64,000 nt of DNA from Absidia repens. Lineage: Eukaryota > Mucoromycota > Mucoromycetes > Mucorales > Cunninghamellaceae. Numbering within the stretch: the first letter of the stretch is position 1; every line of letters begins with the position of its first letter. Under the pieces are notes generated by a model. It did no database searches, had not been told where the DNA came from, and worked only from the letters and a program-made list of their open reading frames with translations. This document shows, piece after piece, positions 11,606 to 23,955 of the stretch. The stretch is from the NCBI GenBank assembly GCA_002105175.1, contig MCGE01000002.1, positions 930,001 through 994,000 of the forward strand. Direction: 5' to 3'. A program made the translations under genes and the position numbers.

Positions 11606-11644
11606 TCTTCGTCTCTTTTACGTTTTATTTTTATCGACTTTCCT
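11198..11644. other. Intergenic AFG1-DML1
   Basis: Contains the AFG1 3' region with an AATAAA at about 11386, a G9 run at 11464-11472 and a T33 run at 11571-11603 just upstream of the DML1 start. No gene is supported; the 117-aa open frame across the T-run is an artefact of poly-Phe. Confidence 0.5.
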
Positions 11645-13953
11645 ATGAGGGAAATACTTACTTTACAACTTGGACCTATCGCTAACTATGTAGGCACTCA
11701 TTACTGGAACACTCAGGTACGGATCAAACAAAGGGAAACAAGCAGGCTTAGCTGTATGGATACTAATATTTTTTGTTTGATTGGACTCCCAGGAATGCTA
11801 CTTTGACTATGGCGAGTCAGATACACCTACTGAATTCGACCATGATGTCCTGTTTCGAGCTGGTCTCTCTTCCACGGTACGTATATTAAAAGGAATAAAT
11901 GCTGATTGTTGAAAAATTAGTCTATTTATATGTGCCTGATTATATACGAAGTAGGGAACTGAAACGTATACACCAAGAACTTTGATCTACGACTTGAAAG
12001 GTGGATTTGGTTCTCTTCAAAAATACAACAAACTCTTTAGCGGTATGGAGTCTCAAGTGGAATGGTAAGTTTGATGAGAAATATAGTCAAGATCTCCTTC
12101 TCATTTGGTTTCATTTCGTTCATAGGGACCAAGGCGTAAACACTATATCTTCTGAAAGCTCGAAACATCCATATCAAGAGCATTTGGAAACCATGGAAAA
12201 CGGTGCCAGCGATTCGAACGATGCTGCCTCTGAATTGGATAAAACAGTGACAACTTGGTCTGACTTCAATCGTGTTTATCACCATCCTCGGGCTATGAAT
12301 ACAATCACCACACATCAGGTCGACGACCCTTTATCGCCTTTTGACACCTATACAACTGGAAGACAAGCCTACGCTGACAACGAGAAGGAATCCGAGATAT
12401 TCGAAGATGCCTTTCGAAACATGGTGGAAGAATGTGACCAGTTACAGGTAAGTTGCCAACTCATTCTTTGGTTTCCTCCTCCCATCGCGCGTTGCTAAAA
12501 TTGTGCCTTTTATCTACTGTTTTTACTTAGGGGTTCCAACTATTTACTGGTGTGGATGATTCTTTTGGTGGATTTGCCGAAGAACTACTAAATAATATAC
12601 GTGACGAATTCTCCAAGGCGACAATCCTTACCTTCGGTATGATGACAAACACCACCGATGGAAATGAAGTAAGTTAGAATGTGAAAATGAACGATAGATT
12701 AAATAATGCAAAAAAATTCATTCATTCATTTTTTTGTTTTTGCTTCTTTCCTACTAGCGCTGGCGACAAAAGAAATCTTTGAATCATGTGCTCAGTACTA
12801 CTCGGTTGTCAAATCTTTCATCGATCTATGTGCCATTATACTCTCCCACCGCCGACCGGATCAGAAGTAGTGGCTTGGCATCTTATATCCATCCAAACGT
12901 AAGTAATATATATATTTTAACAGAAACGAACTCGATTTGAACATTGATTTTTTTTTTTCGGAAATAGTGTCAATCATTATATCATACTAGTGCCTTACTG
13001 TCAGCTAGTATTGAAACTGCTACTGCTGTATGCAGGTAAATTTTGTTATCTATGCAAGCTCATTTGAAATAGGATTAACTTTATGTTTTATTTTATTGCG
13101 GCGATGATCATTATTATATTTAGGTTGAAAAAGAACAACATGAAGCTTGGTGATTTGGATGGATTATTAAATTGGAGAAGGGATACAAAAATCGCTAGTC
13201 TATGTGCATCACTACCTTTGCCTATCTCCGATCAAGGCTATGAAGCAAGTTTGTCATCCTTTGATCCATTGCCTCCTCTGCTCGACCTTTGCTCACCGGA
13301 TAACCGAAAGGTAAATGGGTAAAACGAAATACTCCCGAAAATTGGATATCTAATTTTTTTTCTTTTCTTATGCCCAACACAGCCTCAAGAAATATATGGT
13401 GAATCCATCGTTGCTCGAGGTTGCCCCTTTATAGAGTCATCACCAAATTATATCAACCAAGTTTTCAAGTCATTCAAGGAAGAAAATCATCCGCTCCAGC
13501 TTCGGTAAACTCGGACAATATTTTGATAGAATAGAAAAGAAAATACTTACTCTTTTTTCCTTTTTATAGAACATTTGTCAATACCGCTTACCTTCTTCCT
13601 GATTCATATCCTCGGTTCTTCTCCCATAGCCTCAAATCAAATGGATTTATGTAAGTGGTCACACAATGTAAACGATAAAATTTTGTAATACCACTGACTG
13701 ATCTGATTTTTACTACTGTAGATCTACAACAACTCATAGTGAACAGCCTACAAGTATCCCTATGCTTACCCACTTCTCCACCAATTCCAATATGAGTCAT
13801 GTGCTACAATGTCAACTGAATAAAACCAAGGCGGTGTCATTGAAGGAATACTTCGAATATGCTGAAGGCGACTATGGAATATCAAGGGAAGAATACTTGG
13901 AAACCAGAGAAGAAATGATGAACTTGGTTGATGTTTACTCTGTGGACGATTAA
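11645..13953 (+). CDS. DML1: DML1/misato homologue (tubulin-like, mitochondrial inheritance)
   Basis: Misato/Dml1 proteins carry a tubulin/FtsZ-like N-terminus and act in mitochondrial distribution and mtDNA inheritance. Eleven exons: 11645-11716, 11793-11876, 11955-12064, 12126-12447, 12531-12668, 12758-12898, 12968-13035, 13124-13310, 13383-13504, 13570-13650 and 13722-13953. All have GT..AG borders and they total 518 codons plus stop, in frame. Diagnostic segments: [22 protein letters not shown] at the N-terminus, [33 protein letters not shown] near residues 53-73, then [20 protein letters not shown] near 197-216, which is the misato segment. The residue span between the two is Ser/Asp/Glu rich. 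The start is the first ATG after the T-run and gives the family's exact N-terminus. It lies next to AFG1, another mitochondrial maintenance gene. It is the most intron-dense gene in the window. Confidence 0.95.
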
Positions 13954-14689
13954 TTCAGTGCTTGCAAGCTCTTAGTTCAATATTTGACCCTTCCCCACAC
14001 CCTTATTTTAGTGCTATAGTTTAATGTTCGATTGCTCCCCCCCCTTCCACACCACTTTAGCGCTATAGTTTTGATATTTGACACCCATTCCACTAGTTAC
14101 AAGTTTGATGTCAGGCATTATCGCCCCCTTATTTTTATGAATAAAAATCAATTTCATTGTCTATATTAAAAAAAATCGTACTCGTTGTATACCATAATTC
14201 TTTCAGTTTTTCAAATATGCCCTTTTTAAACGATATCATCTCCCTCAGTTGGAGAGGGTGCTACCGAAAGAATTGAACAGCTTCGGATCCATGGTTTATT
14301 ATAGTAGTATAACATTGATAGTACATAGTCTTAGTAATATAGTATTGTATTAGTGGGGAGTTTTACTTTTTGTTCTGTCAATAAAGCACTGTTCCTCTCT
14401 CTCTCTTTTTTTTTTTTTTTTGGTATATTTACCGTCTTACACAGTTTGATGACAAGTTTATATTACTTTACTTGCGATTTTTTATATGAAAACAATTGTA
14501 ATGTATAAACCTGGATGGGATGTGAGACCCTGGATTTCAGATATATGATAAGAAGCCTTGATAGGGCTGGTGAACCAAGTTTTATTTAGATAAACATGTC
14601 CGTGTATCACCTAAAACCACTGTGCGATAGGTAATAATCCTTAGAAGGCATTTATTGAAGACATATACAGAACGTCATATTTTTTAAAC
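13954..14689. other. Intergenic, DML1 3' side
   Basis: Contains two short near-repeats (about 13965-14020 and 14040-14080, sharing TTTAGYGCTATAGTTT and CCCC runs) and several AATAAA signals (14137, 14380). No gene is seen. The sequence runs into repeat copy B. Confidence 0.5.
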
Positions 14690-15610
14690 TGCAGAATGAA
14701 CCTAACGTTGGATAAACTAAGTGGGTAAGCAATTATACGGTGAGTGGCAAGTTATTCTATAACGGAAGGATGGACTATTCTACGGTGTGTGGCAAGCTAT
14801 TTAATTAGTAGCGGCAGTGAGAATACATTCTGATAGCTGTGTCACGAGAAACGAGCCACCACGTCCTGCTGGTTTTGAATGGTGGCATTTGCATAGAAAA
14901 AAGCAGAACTGTTGTTGAATGACGTTGGTTGCAGGAAGGCAAAAAAAAAAAATTGGACACCATGCCACCATCGTTGAGCGGTGCAGCTTGCTAGAAAAAA
15001 TATTTCAAATCCCGCCCACGTGAATAATTATTTACTCCCGCTTTTTTTTTTTTTTTTCGTCTCTCTTCTTTTCTTTTTTTTTGATCATCCAAATTCATTG
15101 GTGTCGTGATGAACTTAGATTTGTGTGAGGACTAGTTTAGAAGGGGTTTCAGCTCAGGGATTTCAAGATGCATGGAGAAACCCTTTTATTTTGGATTCAG
15201 GATTTAGAACTACCATTAGTTAGCTTTTTGGAGCCTTCATTAGCTCGAGTTAGTGTTAGTTTGTATCGATATCCAAATAAAATATGTGCTTTTTTAACTT
15301 CTTCAATGAAAAAAAAGTTCCTTTAGTTTTTCACATGTCTTGTGTAGTAGATCTCTTCACTAGATCCACAACCCTTTTGAATGGTGTTGATCGTTCTTGT
15401 GCTTCAATAAGCAAATATTTCTTTGGTCTTGCTCATTCCTTGTACAATGAAATATATATTGTATCCCTTTTTATGATTGTTTTTGTAGATTAGTATTGAC
15501 TCACGGTTCCCCAGATCTTCCAATAGTTTCCCTCATTTTAGCTCATTAGATCCCCATCGTTGCTGTAAATCTTCGCAGTTTATGTTTACACTTATGCTTT
15601 AATAAAATGT
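14690..15610 (+). repeat. Dispersed CACGTG repeat family, copy B
   Basis: The 5' part includes ACGGTGAGTGGCAAG near 14738, matching copies A and E. The box CCCGCCCACGTG is at 15011-15022, followed by T-rich tracts. The core GAGGACTAGTTTAGAAGGGG...AGATGCATGG lies at about 15125-15180. The poly(A)-like AAATAAAATATG is at about 15275-15287. The downstream CTTCAATGAA and GTGTTGATCGTTCTTGTGCTTCAATAA blocks are also present. The core keeps the VRTSLEGVSAQ reading frame, but no in-frame ATG precedes it and a TAG follows, so a coding role is unlikely. Confidence 0.85.
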
Positions 15611-17335
15611 ACTCTTCTTGTTTTAACCATCAGACTTCACTATCAAACCTACAGGATACCGAACAATATCTTTTTTTTTTTTTGCCTTAGTGTATGATAT
15701 GATATGAATTAAGCATTATGTTATATACGAGGATGGTTTCAGTGCCATATATCACTTCGCTAGTTGGTGTTCTTTGAGAGCATGCTTCTTCTAAATGCCT
15801 TCAACATCTTTTATAAAAACGTCTGATGGTAAACGATTTAGAAATAGGAATACTGTTCAGGTAATCTGTCCAGATGATTATTTGGACGCAATATTTCATC
15901 TCATCACTATTATTTGTATTGAGCACCAACTACTTTTGGAAAATTTGCCTGTCTGTGATTATGTTTCATGACTCCTCAGCCAAAAATTTATCAACATCAA
16001 CCGACTTTAAATGCTTATAACTGTTTTTTTTCGTTTATCACGAAGTGACGTTCAATAATGTCACCTCTGGATGAAGTGCATCATACGGCTGTTTTACTTT
16101 TGTACACATTATAGGCTTTTTTTTTGTTACGTGCTATGATGAGGGTGAAATTTTATATTGATAATAAGAGACAACCTTTCTCTAGAGTAGGGAATTGTCT
16201 ATAATGGTGAGATTCAGGGCGCTTGCATTGAGCTATATAATGCTCACTTTTATCGTTGGCAATCAATTTGCCTTTTACTGTCGCATGGTCTATGAGTCTC
16301 TATTATATTGTTTTTATCCCTCCCTTATGATATTTCATCCCATTGCTATTTGTATCATATTTCCCTGCTGCCAGTTAATCTTTCATTTTATTGTTCTTCC
16401 CCCCTTCCTTTATTTTATTTATCATTTAATCTCCGCTATTTTCGACATGAGAATGAGATATGACCATGATTATAACAATCACTGGAATTAACCAATTTTC
16501 GGTTAGTGCCAACAAAAATTGAGCACATTACCACTTTTAATCACGTTAATTATCCTCATTAGCACTTTTAAATCAGTAAATGACACACGTCCAAGACGTA
16601 CTGTACACGTAAATAGTATCGCTCATGTTAATATATCTTTAAGTGCCAGAACGATAGCCAAGGTATAAAGAATAGTTAAACGGTTTGCCAAGTAAAAAGG
16701 TTATCTCAATATTCAGGGGCCTCCTTTTTTTTTAAAACTACTTAACCTGTTGTATCCTATTTTTACAACTCCGTGCGGTCCGTTTATGCGATAAATCTTT
16801 GGCATCAAAGATGTATCACCGACTTGTACGGTTCATTACAGACTTTTCCACGACTTCTGTTAGCAATGAGAATCAATGCAGGGGCGTGGGGGTCAGCATT
16901 GATAAAATGAAGAGCACCAGTTTTGCCCTGAACTTAAATAGGGTCCGCGTTTAGCCTTGACAACTGTTTCAGTCTACCCTATTTTTTTTTCAAGCTTATT
17001 TGTAAATAGGTATCATCTTGCCAATGCAGACTACTTCACTCGCCACAACTAAAATAATATAATTCCTTTGACATACTATGTATAGAGAATATATTATTTG
17101 ACTGAATAGCGTCAATTTGCCTTTGTTTGGATGATTTTCCATTTTATTGTTTCACAAGTCTGTGTTTATATTGGGTTCTTGGCAAAGAATGAGCCTCAGT
17201 AACTATTTTCAAATGCCGGCATTTTACGGCGAAAGCTTTTTTCCCTCAATTTTTTATTTATTTCGAGGACTTTTTTTTTTTTTTTTTGTCCCTTTCCTCT
17301 TTACTTCTTTATTTTATTTGAAAAGATATATATCC
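15611..17335. other. Long intergenic stretch, no gene supported
   Basis: About 1.7 kb of AT-rich DNA. The longest open frame (16195-16491, 98 aa) is hydrophobic but has no motif, no codon signal and no splice context. A T17 run at 17271-17287 and a CT-rich tract lead into the TMEM184-like gene. I see no RNA gene or repeat-family core here. Confidence 0.5.
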
Positions 17336-19019
17336 ATGGAAAGCACTTCAAGTTCTGAATGTCCTTCCAACCCTGGCTTATCCCAAAATGGAGGTTTGTA
17401 CGTATTGATCCACTAATTGACTGTCAAAAATACTAGTAATCTTATCTTTTTGAATTATACGATAATAGTCGCCCTGGGTTCCACTGGAAAAGTTTATTGG
17501 ATCACCCGAGGTAAGGCAACATTGAACTTGAAAGAATTTACAACGTGCTAATAAATTTTCCACTACATAGTGAAAACTGGCATATATGGGGTTGGATGCT
17601 GTGTCTCCTTTGTCTGGTGATCATGTGGATAATATCAATCACCACTGTCTGCAAACACCTTCGAAATTATTAGTAAGTAACTATTCGAGAGATTTCAATT
17701 ATGCGTCGCTTTACTTACGACTGTTATTTTCTTCCACCCCTCCCTCTTTTCCTTTTTTTTTTTTTTTTATATACCAGTGAACCACAAATACAACGACACA
17801 AAGTCAGGGTATTATTATACCCTCCATTCTATGCTACCTTGGCTTGGGTGTCTTATTTGCGATACGATTATTCGACGACAATTATGTTTTTTGCTGCACT
17901 TGTTGAAGCCTTTGCTGTTACAAATCTCTATCTGTGTCTCCAAGCTTATTTACAACCATACCGTGATGAATATGAAGGTGTCAAAGAAGAAGCTCGACCT
18001 ACGGTCATGCCATATATCAAGGTTCATGTGTAAGTCCAATGTTACTCATCTATTTCATATTTGATTAAATGTTTACTTTTCATTTGTATAGACCATCAAG
18101 ATGGGGTATGCATTACCGAATTATTACTGACATTCTGGTTTATCAATTCCCTCTCTGGTAAGCAAGCAAAAAGTGAATTTGTGACAAAAAATAAAACGCC
18201 AAGCTGTTGGATTTCATCCCCATTTCAATTGATCGATATTTAGGTCCGTACTTGACGCCTTTATCTCCATATTTGCGGAACTCAAAGGCCACTACTGTGC
18301 TGATTCCTTTTCATTCAGCGGTGCTCATGTCTACCTCACCATCATCAACTTCGTTTCCCTATCAATTATTATCTCGGCCCTCTTCACCTACCTTGCCGTA
18401 TATAAACCGGAATGGAAACGTGCCCAGGCTAGGGAGCATGGAAAGTTTTGGGCTATCAAAGGTCCAATCATGGTCAATTTTTATATTGGAACTCTATTAC
18501 TGGGTGGTTTGTCCTATGCAGGCATCATTCACGGTACCGATGGAACTCAATCAAGCGACGGATTGGCTTGGTCTTCCGAAGCTGTAGAAAATGGTCTTGA
18601 AGTTATCATTGGTAGGTCAATACGTTTACATAAAACTCAACACATGGCGTCGGCGCTCATTCCGGTTCTTTTTTTTTTCTCGATCTTTTGTAGAATGTGT
18701 GGTCATGACAGTGTCCATGGGACTGATGACTATCTATTTTAATCCCAAGGATTCGATTGAACGAGGTCTCAATAGTCAAGCATCTCTGATTGCTCATGGT
18801 GAATTCTATTACAACGACAACGATATCGGTGGAAATCATCAAAAACTCTCCTTTGGTGCCGCCTTCTATGATGCTTATATCAACTATATTCCAGAATTCT
18901 TCCTCAACGTCTTCCGCTGTGGCAAGGACTCCTCAGAATTGGCCAAGAAACGAGCTCGTATGCGACGAGAAAAGAAAGTCGAGTCAAACAATATGGACAC
19001 TGCTGCCCTGAACCCTTAG
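17336..19019 (+). CDS. TMEM184/OST-alpha family transmembrane protein
   Basis: A 405-aa protein of the Solute_trans_a (organic solute transporter alpha/TMEM184, DUF300) family. These are seven-helix endomembrane or vacuolar proteins of poorly known function in fungi. Seven exons: 17336-17397, 17469-17510, 17571-17672, 17778-18029, 18092-18157, 18244-18611 and 18694-19019. Phases agree throughout and the total is 1218 nt. Visible family marks: CKHLRNYYEPQIQRHKVRVL (residues ~58-77), the DYSTTIMFFAALVEAFAVTNLY helix with its conserved EA-A-Y pattern, then SRWGMHY, FISIFAELKGHY and the late helix WAIKGPIMVNFYIGTLL. The C-terminus has a NYIPEFFLNVFRCG amphipathic stretch followed by a basic tail. 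The donor after codon 20 was set at GTACGT because only that choice keeps the frame into the WGWMLCLLCLVIMW helix. Confidence 0.9.
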
Positions 19020-19481
19020 TCGAACCTTGATATTTTGCTGTATGTATTGTTGTAGTTGTTACTTGTAGATGTCCCTCTATTATTTTCTTTGTCAAATTAC
19101 TCTTATTATTCCTATTATTATTTTCTGTCATTACCTTTATTATGTATTTTACAACCTAGTATATTCCTACCATATATTTCATATATATTATTATCCAATA
19201 AAATATTCTATCATTCTACTGGGGTGAATTTATGCGACTTTAATGTATATAGAAAATTGCTGCTTATGGCAGCGGGTTGGTTTGGTGCGGAGGTCGGTCA
19301 TCGGTCTGATATAAACAACATATATTTTAGGTATCATCCAATCAACATTTAGTACCATTCACAACTATATTCTCTTTTAAATAAAAACCATTTACTTTTA
19401 TCATTCGGTTTCTTTGCCATTGTTTGTGATTTTGTCTTCGTTTTTTTATGCCAATAGGTGAGCCAGCCTATTAAATGAAAA
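19020..19481. other. Intergenic, 3' side of the TMEM184-like gene
   Basis: Contains an AATAAAATATTC poly(A) signal at about 19197-19208 and further AT-rich DNA up to repeat copy C. No gene is seen. Confidence 0.5.
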
Positions 19482-20430
19482 ATATTTCACATCCCGCCCA
19501 CGTGGATTTATTTCCCCAATTTTTCATTTCCTGTCTCTCTTTCTTTTCCTTTCCTTTTCCTTTCCATTTTCCTTCACCATTATAATCTATTTGAGCTTAT
19601 GGATATCTTAGATTAGTGTCAGGACTTTTTTTGGGGGGTTTCAGTTCAGGAATGACAAGATGCATGGGAAAACCCTTTCGTTTTGGATTTATGATTTAGG
19701 ACCTCCATTAGTCGGCCTTTTGTTGCCTTCATTAGCTTAGTTTAGTATTAATTTGACCGTAGTTTGTAGCTATATCTAAATAAAATATGCCTTTTATAAG
19801 TTGCTTTAATGAGAAACGTCCCAATAATTTTTTTTGTGTCTTGTGCAATAGATCTCTCTTTACCATCGCACCTTTGGATTAGTGATGAGAGTTGTTATGC
19901 TTCAATAAACGATATTTATTTATCGTCTTTCTCATGCACTATATACCTTGTACATTATATTAGATCCCTTTTTTACAATTTCCCCTTAAGATTAATGTTG
20001 ACTTTTTGTTAGTCTTCGTCATACTACGTCCAATAGATAACTTAGAGAGTGTGCTTTTGATCTGTGTTGTTGACGTGGGTTGGTCTTGAGTGATATTTTA
20101 TTAGGTTATTTTATTGTTTTGCTGGTGTTTTGCCGGTATTCAAGACTCACCCTTATGACGGTATTGGGAAAAATGTGAACAGTCAGTTAATAGTTCTATA
20201 TTGTTGGCATGTAATATGGTTTTTTCGGCATTATACCAAAAACAGTTACCTTTACGCCGGCTTGAGATATATACAATAATATGTGTCCTATTGGACCCCA
20301 ATTCACCGCTTTGACAGGTTATTGAAAGGTTGAGTTTCCGTGTTTCCGTTTAGACCTCTATCACTCCACATTCAAGTGCTATTTCGTATGATACCTGTAT
20401 ATGATAAAAGGCTATATACTGTACAGTGCA
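19482..20430 (+). repeat. Dispersed CACGTG repeat family, copy C
   Basis: The box CCCGCCCACGTG is at 19493-19504. The core is at about 19615-19700 and is frame-shifted relative to other copies (GTCAGGACTTTTTTTGGGGG). CTAAATAAAATATGCC is at about 19777-19792. The long 3' part (20060-20350) aligns with the 3' part of copy E: GTTTTGCCGGTATT..., GACGGTATT.GGAAAAAATG and CCTATTGGACCCCAATTCAC all have counterparts at 42950-43280. This shows that the element extends well past its poly(A)-like signal. Confidence 0.8.
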
Positions 20431-20615
20431 GCATTGTCTCGTTCTTCGATTACTATGTATGTTTAACAGCCAATAATCAATGTTTTCCAGAAACGTACTG
20501 TTATTCCGGGTATTGTTAATGTGGGTCACCCTACTGAATAAGAAGATACTTTGCTAATTTCCCTAGTTAGGTATTTTGGAATAAAATACGATTTATGAGG
20601 GGGAGGGAGGTCGCT

Positions 20616-22931
20616 ATGAGTAAATACGACAAACTTAAGCTAACGCCACTCGTACCTTTTTTAGCATAAGTAGCGGATGCTCAATTCATTTTTCGTTTCC
20701 CCTATTTTCTTTTCCCACATTTTTTTACTATTATTATTATTATTATTTTGTCATAACCCATAAAAAAGGCATCTACTCTCATTAACAGAAATACGTTTTT
20801 GCCGTCGACCCTCACGCTAACGAATACCAATGCAATGGATCAATCTTGAATGACGATGGGCAAACAAACACATTGTTGCCAATGGTCAGGCGACGGATAA
20901 TTGGCAATAGTATCAAATAGAATATCGCTACGAATGCAACTGCTAGGGTAAGACAGGCTATTGGTATAATGTTTGTGGAATTTGACACCTCTTTCTTTAA
21001 AGCATGATATCTCACTCCTTTATATATTTTGTAGAACAGTTCCAAGTAAATATGTTGAGTATTAGGGCATTGAAACGAAGGCCAAACTGGCGGAAAATAC
21101 TCTATTAGTGGAGGGGGAAGGGAAATTCAAGACTGAGAATCATGCTGCAACTAGGCGAAAAATCATGATGCAATGCTTGTCGAATCGACTTTCTGGGCGA
21201 AAGCACAGCTATCAGGAAGTAAGTGACTACAAAAGACTTAACAGCCACAGTCGAAACATTCAACTCAAATCCTTTTTACAGGCCTTTGTATCGATGGACG
21301 ACTGAAGAAAGTAATATCAAAACACTTCTTACAGTATGGGAAGGTCAATATGAATACAAATGAAAAATGATAACTATTTGCTCAACATGTTTTCGCAATA
21401 TGTTATGGTGTGTTTCTAGATTTCTCTCATTGCCAGTCTGCTCACTCGCCAAGGAATGAAGAAACACTAGTGTAGGTATCCGCGTATTTAAATTAGTATC
21501 AATGGTATTTGACTCATGTTGGACGTTTGTATATTTAGGATCGATATTGCCTGCACGTTTTAAGAACTAATGAGGATATGTATGGGTGGTACGTGTGACA
21601 ACTTTTTTTTTTTTTTTTTTTTTTGCAATTCCTCTGCGAAGTCGACATCTTTATAGTGATTACAGACATGGTAAGAGAAATAGGCATACTTTTTTAGCTG
21701 ACACTTCATATTTTATACTGATTGCATACAAGTTTTATTTATTTATTATGTACATGAATTTCTAATCGAAAAACGGCAAAAACTTCATCAAGGAAACCTT
21801 ATTGGACAAGGCACATGTGATGGAAATTGTGGATCTGGGAAATCTTAAATTGGAGAAAATACACCGGAAAATCACAAATGTAAGCGGAGATTCGGGGAAA
21901 CTCAACGCCGTAATTTGATCTGTCTTTTGATTCGTTATTTTTACCCTTCTTCGTTTAGCAGTAAACCAAAATGAAAAAGGAATATCAAAGCAGTGTTGCC
22001 TCCTGTGGTACAGACGCTGCCGGATACGGTAAGATAGAGACAAAATAAAAAAGCAGTAGCTACAGAAACTGGGAACGGAAATGCAATTGATTATACGGCT
22101 ACCGGTAACTCAAATGAACCTTTTCTAGTATTTCTCTTCGCCTGATGACAAGCAATCGATCAAACGACCTCCTTCACGACGAATTATGGAATCTTTTTCT
22201 TTTTTGAAACTGTAATTGGAATGGAAAAATAGCTAAGCTACAAAAGACAGCAAGCACCATCGGTCATCCTCCTTCAAATCACGGAATGGGTGCCGAAATG
22301 TATTTGTGTTTTTTCCAGACGATTGACTGGTGAAAGACTTCGACACCAAGACGTGGAGCAGCAAAAACAACATAATCCGAACAAAAAAGGTAAATGTGTG
22401 TGGGTGAGGTGGTGGAAGAGTTAATCAAAGGAACTTGTTTATTTCAATGATATATATTATAGGGCGATATGATGGCGATCAAACAGTAGTATTTCGATCC
22501 ACTGGTATATTTCGTTGCAACGGTAAGTAAATAAAAGATGAATGCGCTCTCTCAAAATATTAATGTCTGTTTTTCAGCTCAAGGTACTGCGGCATCATGA
22601 TGATCACCTCCAGATGCACTGCGCCATATCTCAGACTTCCAATTTTTATCACACCACAATGACGCTGTCATCGAATACAATAACTCAAGATAAGTTAATA
22701 TATTGAGAAAATGACTTCAAAAGGGAAATAACCAAAATTTTGTATATTATCTTCGACTGTAGTTATCATGATCTGTCAACTATGTTTTACAGACATTACA
22801 CCAATTCCATCAAATCAATATTGGCATTCGTCATTTGATTGTAACTCCATGTTTCAGGATCACTACACTCCCAATCCAACGAAAATAAAAATCATTGGTA
22901 ATTTGGCAGCATCAACTGCATCAACTAGATA
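20616..22931 (+). pseudogene. Decayed or cryptic multi-exon locus, no recognised family
   Basis: I do not recognise the protein. Block 1: exon 20789-20947 (KYVFAVDPHANEYQCNG...) joins in phase 0 to 21066-21218 (GIETKAKLAENTLL...RKHSYQE), then to 21282-21305 (AFVSMDD, TGA). All borders are GT..AG; the only fault is one in-frame TAG at about 20919-20921. A possible first exon is 20616-20651. Block 2 has coding-like pieces at about 21767-21876 (NFIKETLLDKAHVMEIVDLG), 22319-22389, 22463-22522 and 22578-22690, with clean splice borders but in-frame TAA, TGA and TAG codons. A last open piece is at 22793-22931 (ITPIPSNQYWHSSFDC). Alternative frames compete in block 2, so the joins there are tentative. 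The stops could all come from C-to-T changes. This may be one dead gene, two genes, or a gene with wrongly guessed exons. Confidence 0.4.
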
Positions 22932-23955
22932 ATAGGAAATCAAAAAAAAAGCTTGTGCTTCATAGCCCCACTTGACCATGCATTGAACGCTGATGGTTAT
23001 GATTTGGAAACTGGAACCTATGCAAAAAACTGATCAAAGACAAGGTAAAAAAAAGTCCGAAAACTGGGATCGAAAATATGGGGGGGGGAGTAAGGATCCG
23101 TTATTCATTTTTCTTGATTTGAATTAGGAAACACCAGTATATTGTATCTCAAAAATTAGATTGTTAGAACTAGAGTGTTAGAACTAGATTGTTAGAATTA
23201 GATTTTAGAGTTAGATTTTAGAAATTACATGCTCCAAATATTTTGACTACGGTCACTCAAATAAAAAATGTGTCAATATTTTACAAATGTGATATGGACG
23301 AATAGAAAAAAATGGGATTCGGCTAATGTCCCGTGTTTGAATGGCCGTTAGCTATTTTTGGGAAATCGAGGTTACGTATGGTGTTTGGGGGAAAGGGTGC
23401 CGAAATTTTTTTTTATGGGTTGGCAAAATTCTGGTCACCCAAAACTTTGAATCGTAATTTATTCTTCGCCATATAGATTGATCTTATCCAGTAATCATCA
23501 CATTACTGAAGGTAAAGAATTTTACCTTTGTACACGCGGATATGTAACGGGCCGAATAAAGTGATTCAGTTAGAGTATCTTTATTCATTTATCATCATTT
23601 AATTGAATTATGGTCGGTTTCTATTGTTTTTATTTTTATTTTATTACTGTAGCTGGAAGGTGTGATAATGTATGAAAACGGCCGGGCGGCAAAGTATCTG
23701 GATCAAGAAATTACCACCCGACTACAAACTCCATGCGCGCAAATAGTCGGGACTTTTCATTGGCCCGGAACACGGCTCCTTGGTAGATTTAAATACCGAA
23801 CATATATTCTATAAATTAACCTTTTTTTTTCCATTTTTTCGTTTTTTGATCCATTCATTTTCTTTTATATTACATATTTTCCCTCCACTTCTTTGATCAT
23901 ATTTTTCTTTCTTTTTAAACACTTTATTTTATACAGACATTAAAAAGGAAGAACA
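22932..23955. other. Intergenic / promoter region of the ABC transporter
   Basis: Contains short tandem TTAGAACTAGATTG/TTAGAATTAGATT repeats at about 23161-23222, a G8 run at 23081-23088 and the inverted repeat listed separately. A long CT/T-rich tract (23820-23935) runs immediately before the ABC transporter ATG, as is usual for fungal core promoters. No gene is seen. Confidence 0.5.
23717..23751. promoter_or_regulatory. Perfect 8-bp inverted repeat upstream of the ABC transporter
   Basis: CCCGACTA (23717-23724) and its exact reverse complement TAGTCGGG (23744-23751) are separated by 19 nt, about 205 bp upstream of the ABC transporter ATG. The spacing and CGG-like half sites resemble binding sites for binuclear-cluster (Zn2Cys6) regulators, which often control drug transporters. 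A regulatory role is inference only. Confidence 0.35.

Noticed and set aside
15000..15020. TTCAAATCCCGCC at the repeat E-box resembles a tRNA B-box, hinting at a tRNA-derived SINE
   Set aside because: Only copies A and B keep the match (C and E-G differ), no consistent A-box lies upstream, and the AATAAA signal fits Pol II better than Pol III.
16195..16491. 98-aa hydrophobic open frame on the plus strand
   Set aside because: No motif, no codon bias, no neighbouring splice signals and no promoter context. It is AT-rich and hydrophobic by composition.
20812..21045. 77-aa minus-strand frame with a membrane-like segment
   Set aside because: It lies opposite the plus-strand exon 20789-20947, which has good splice borders and joins in phase to the next exons. 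The minus frame has no continuation.
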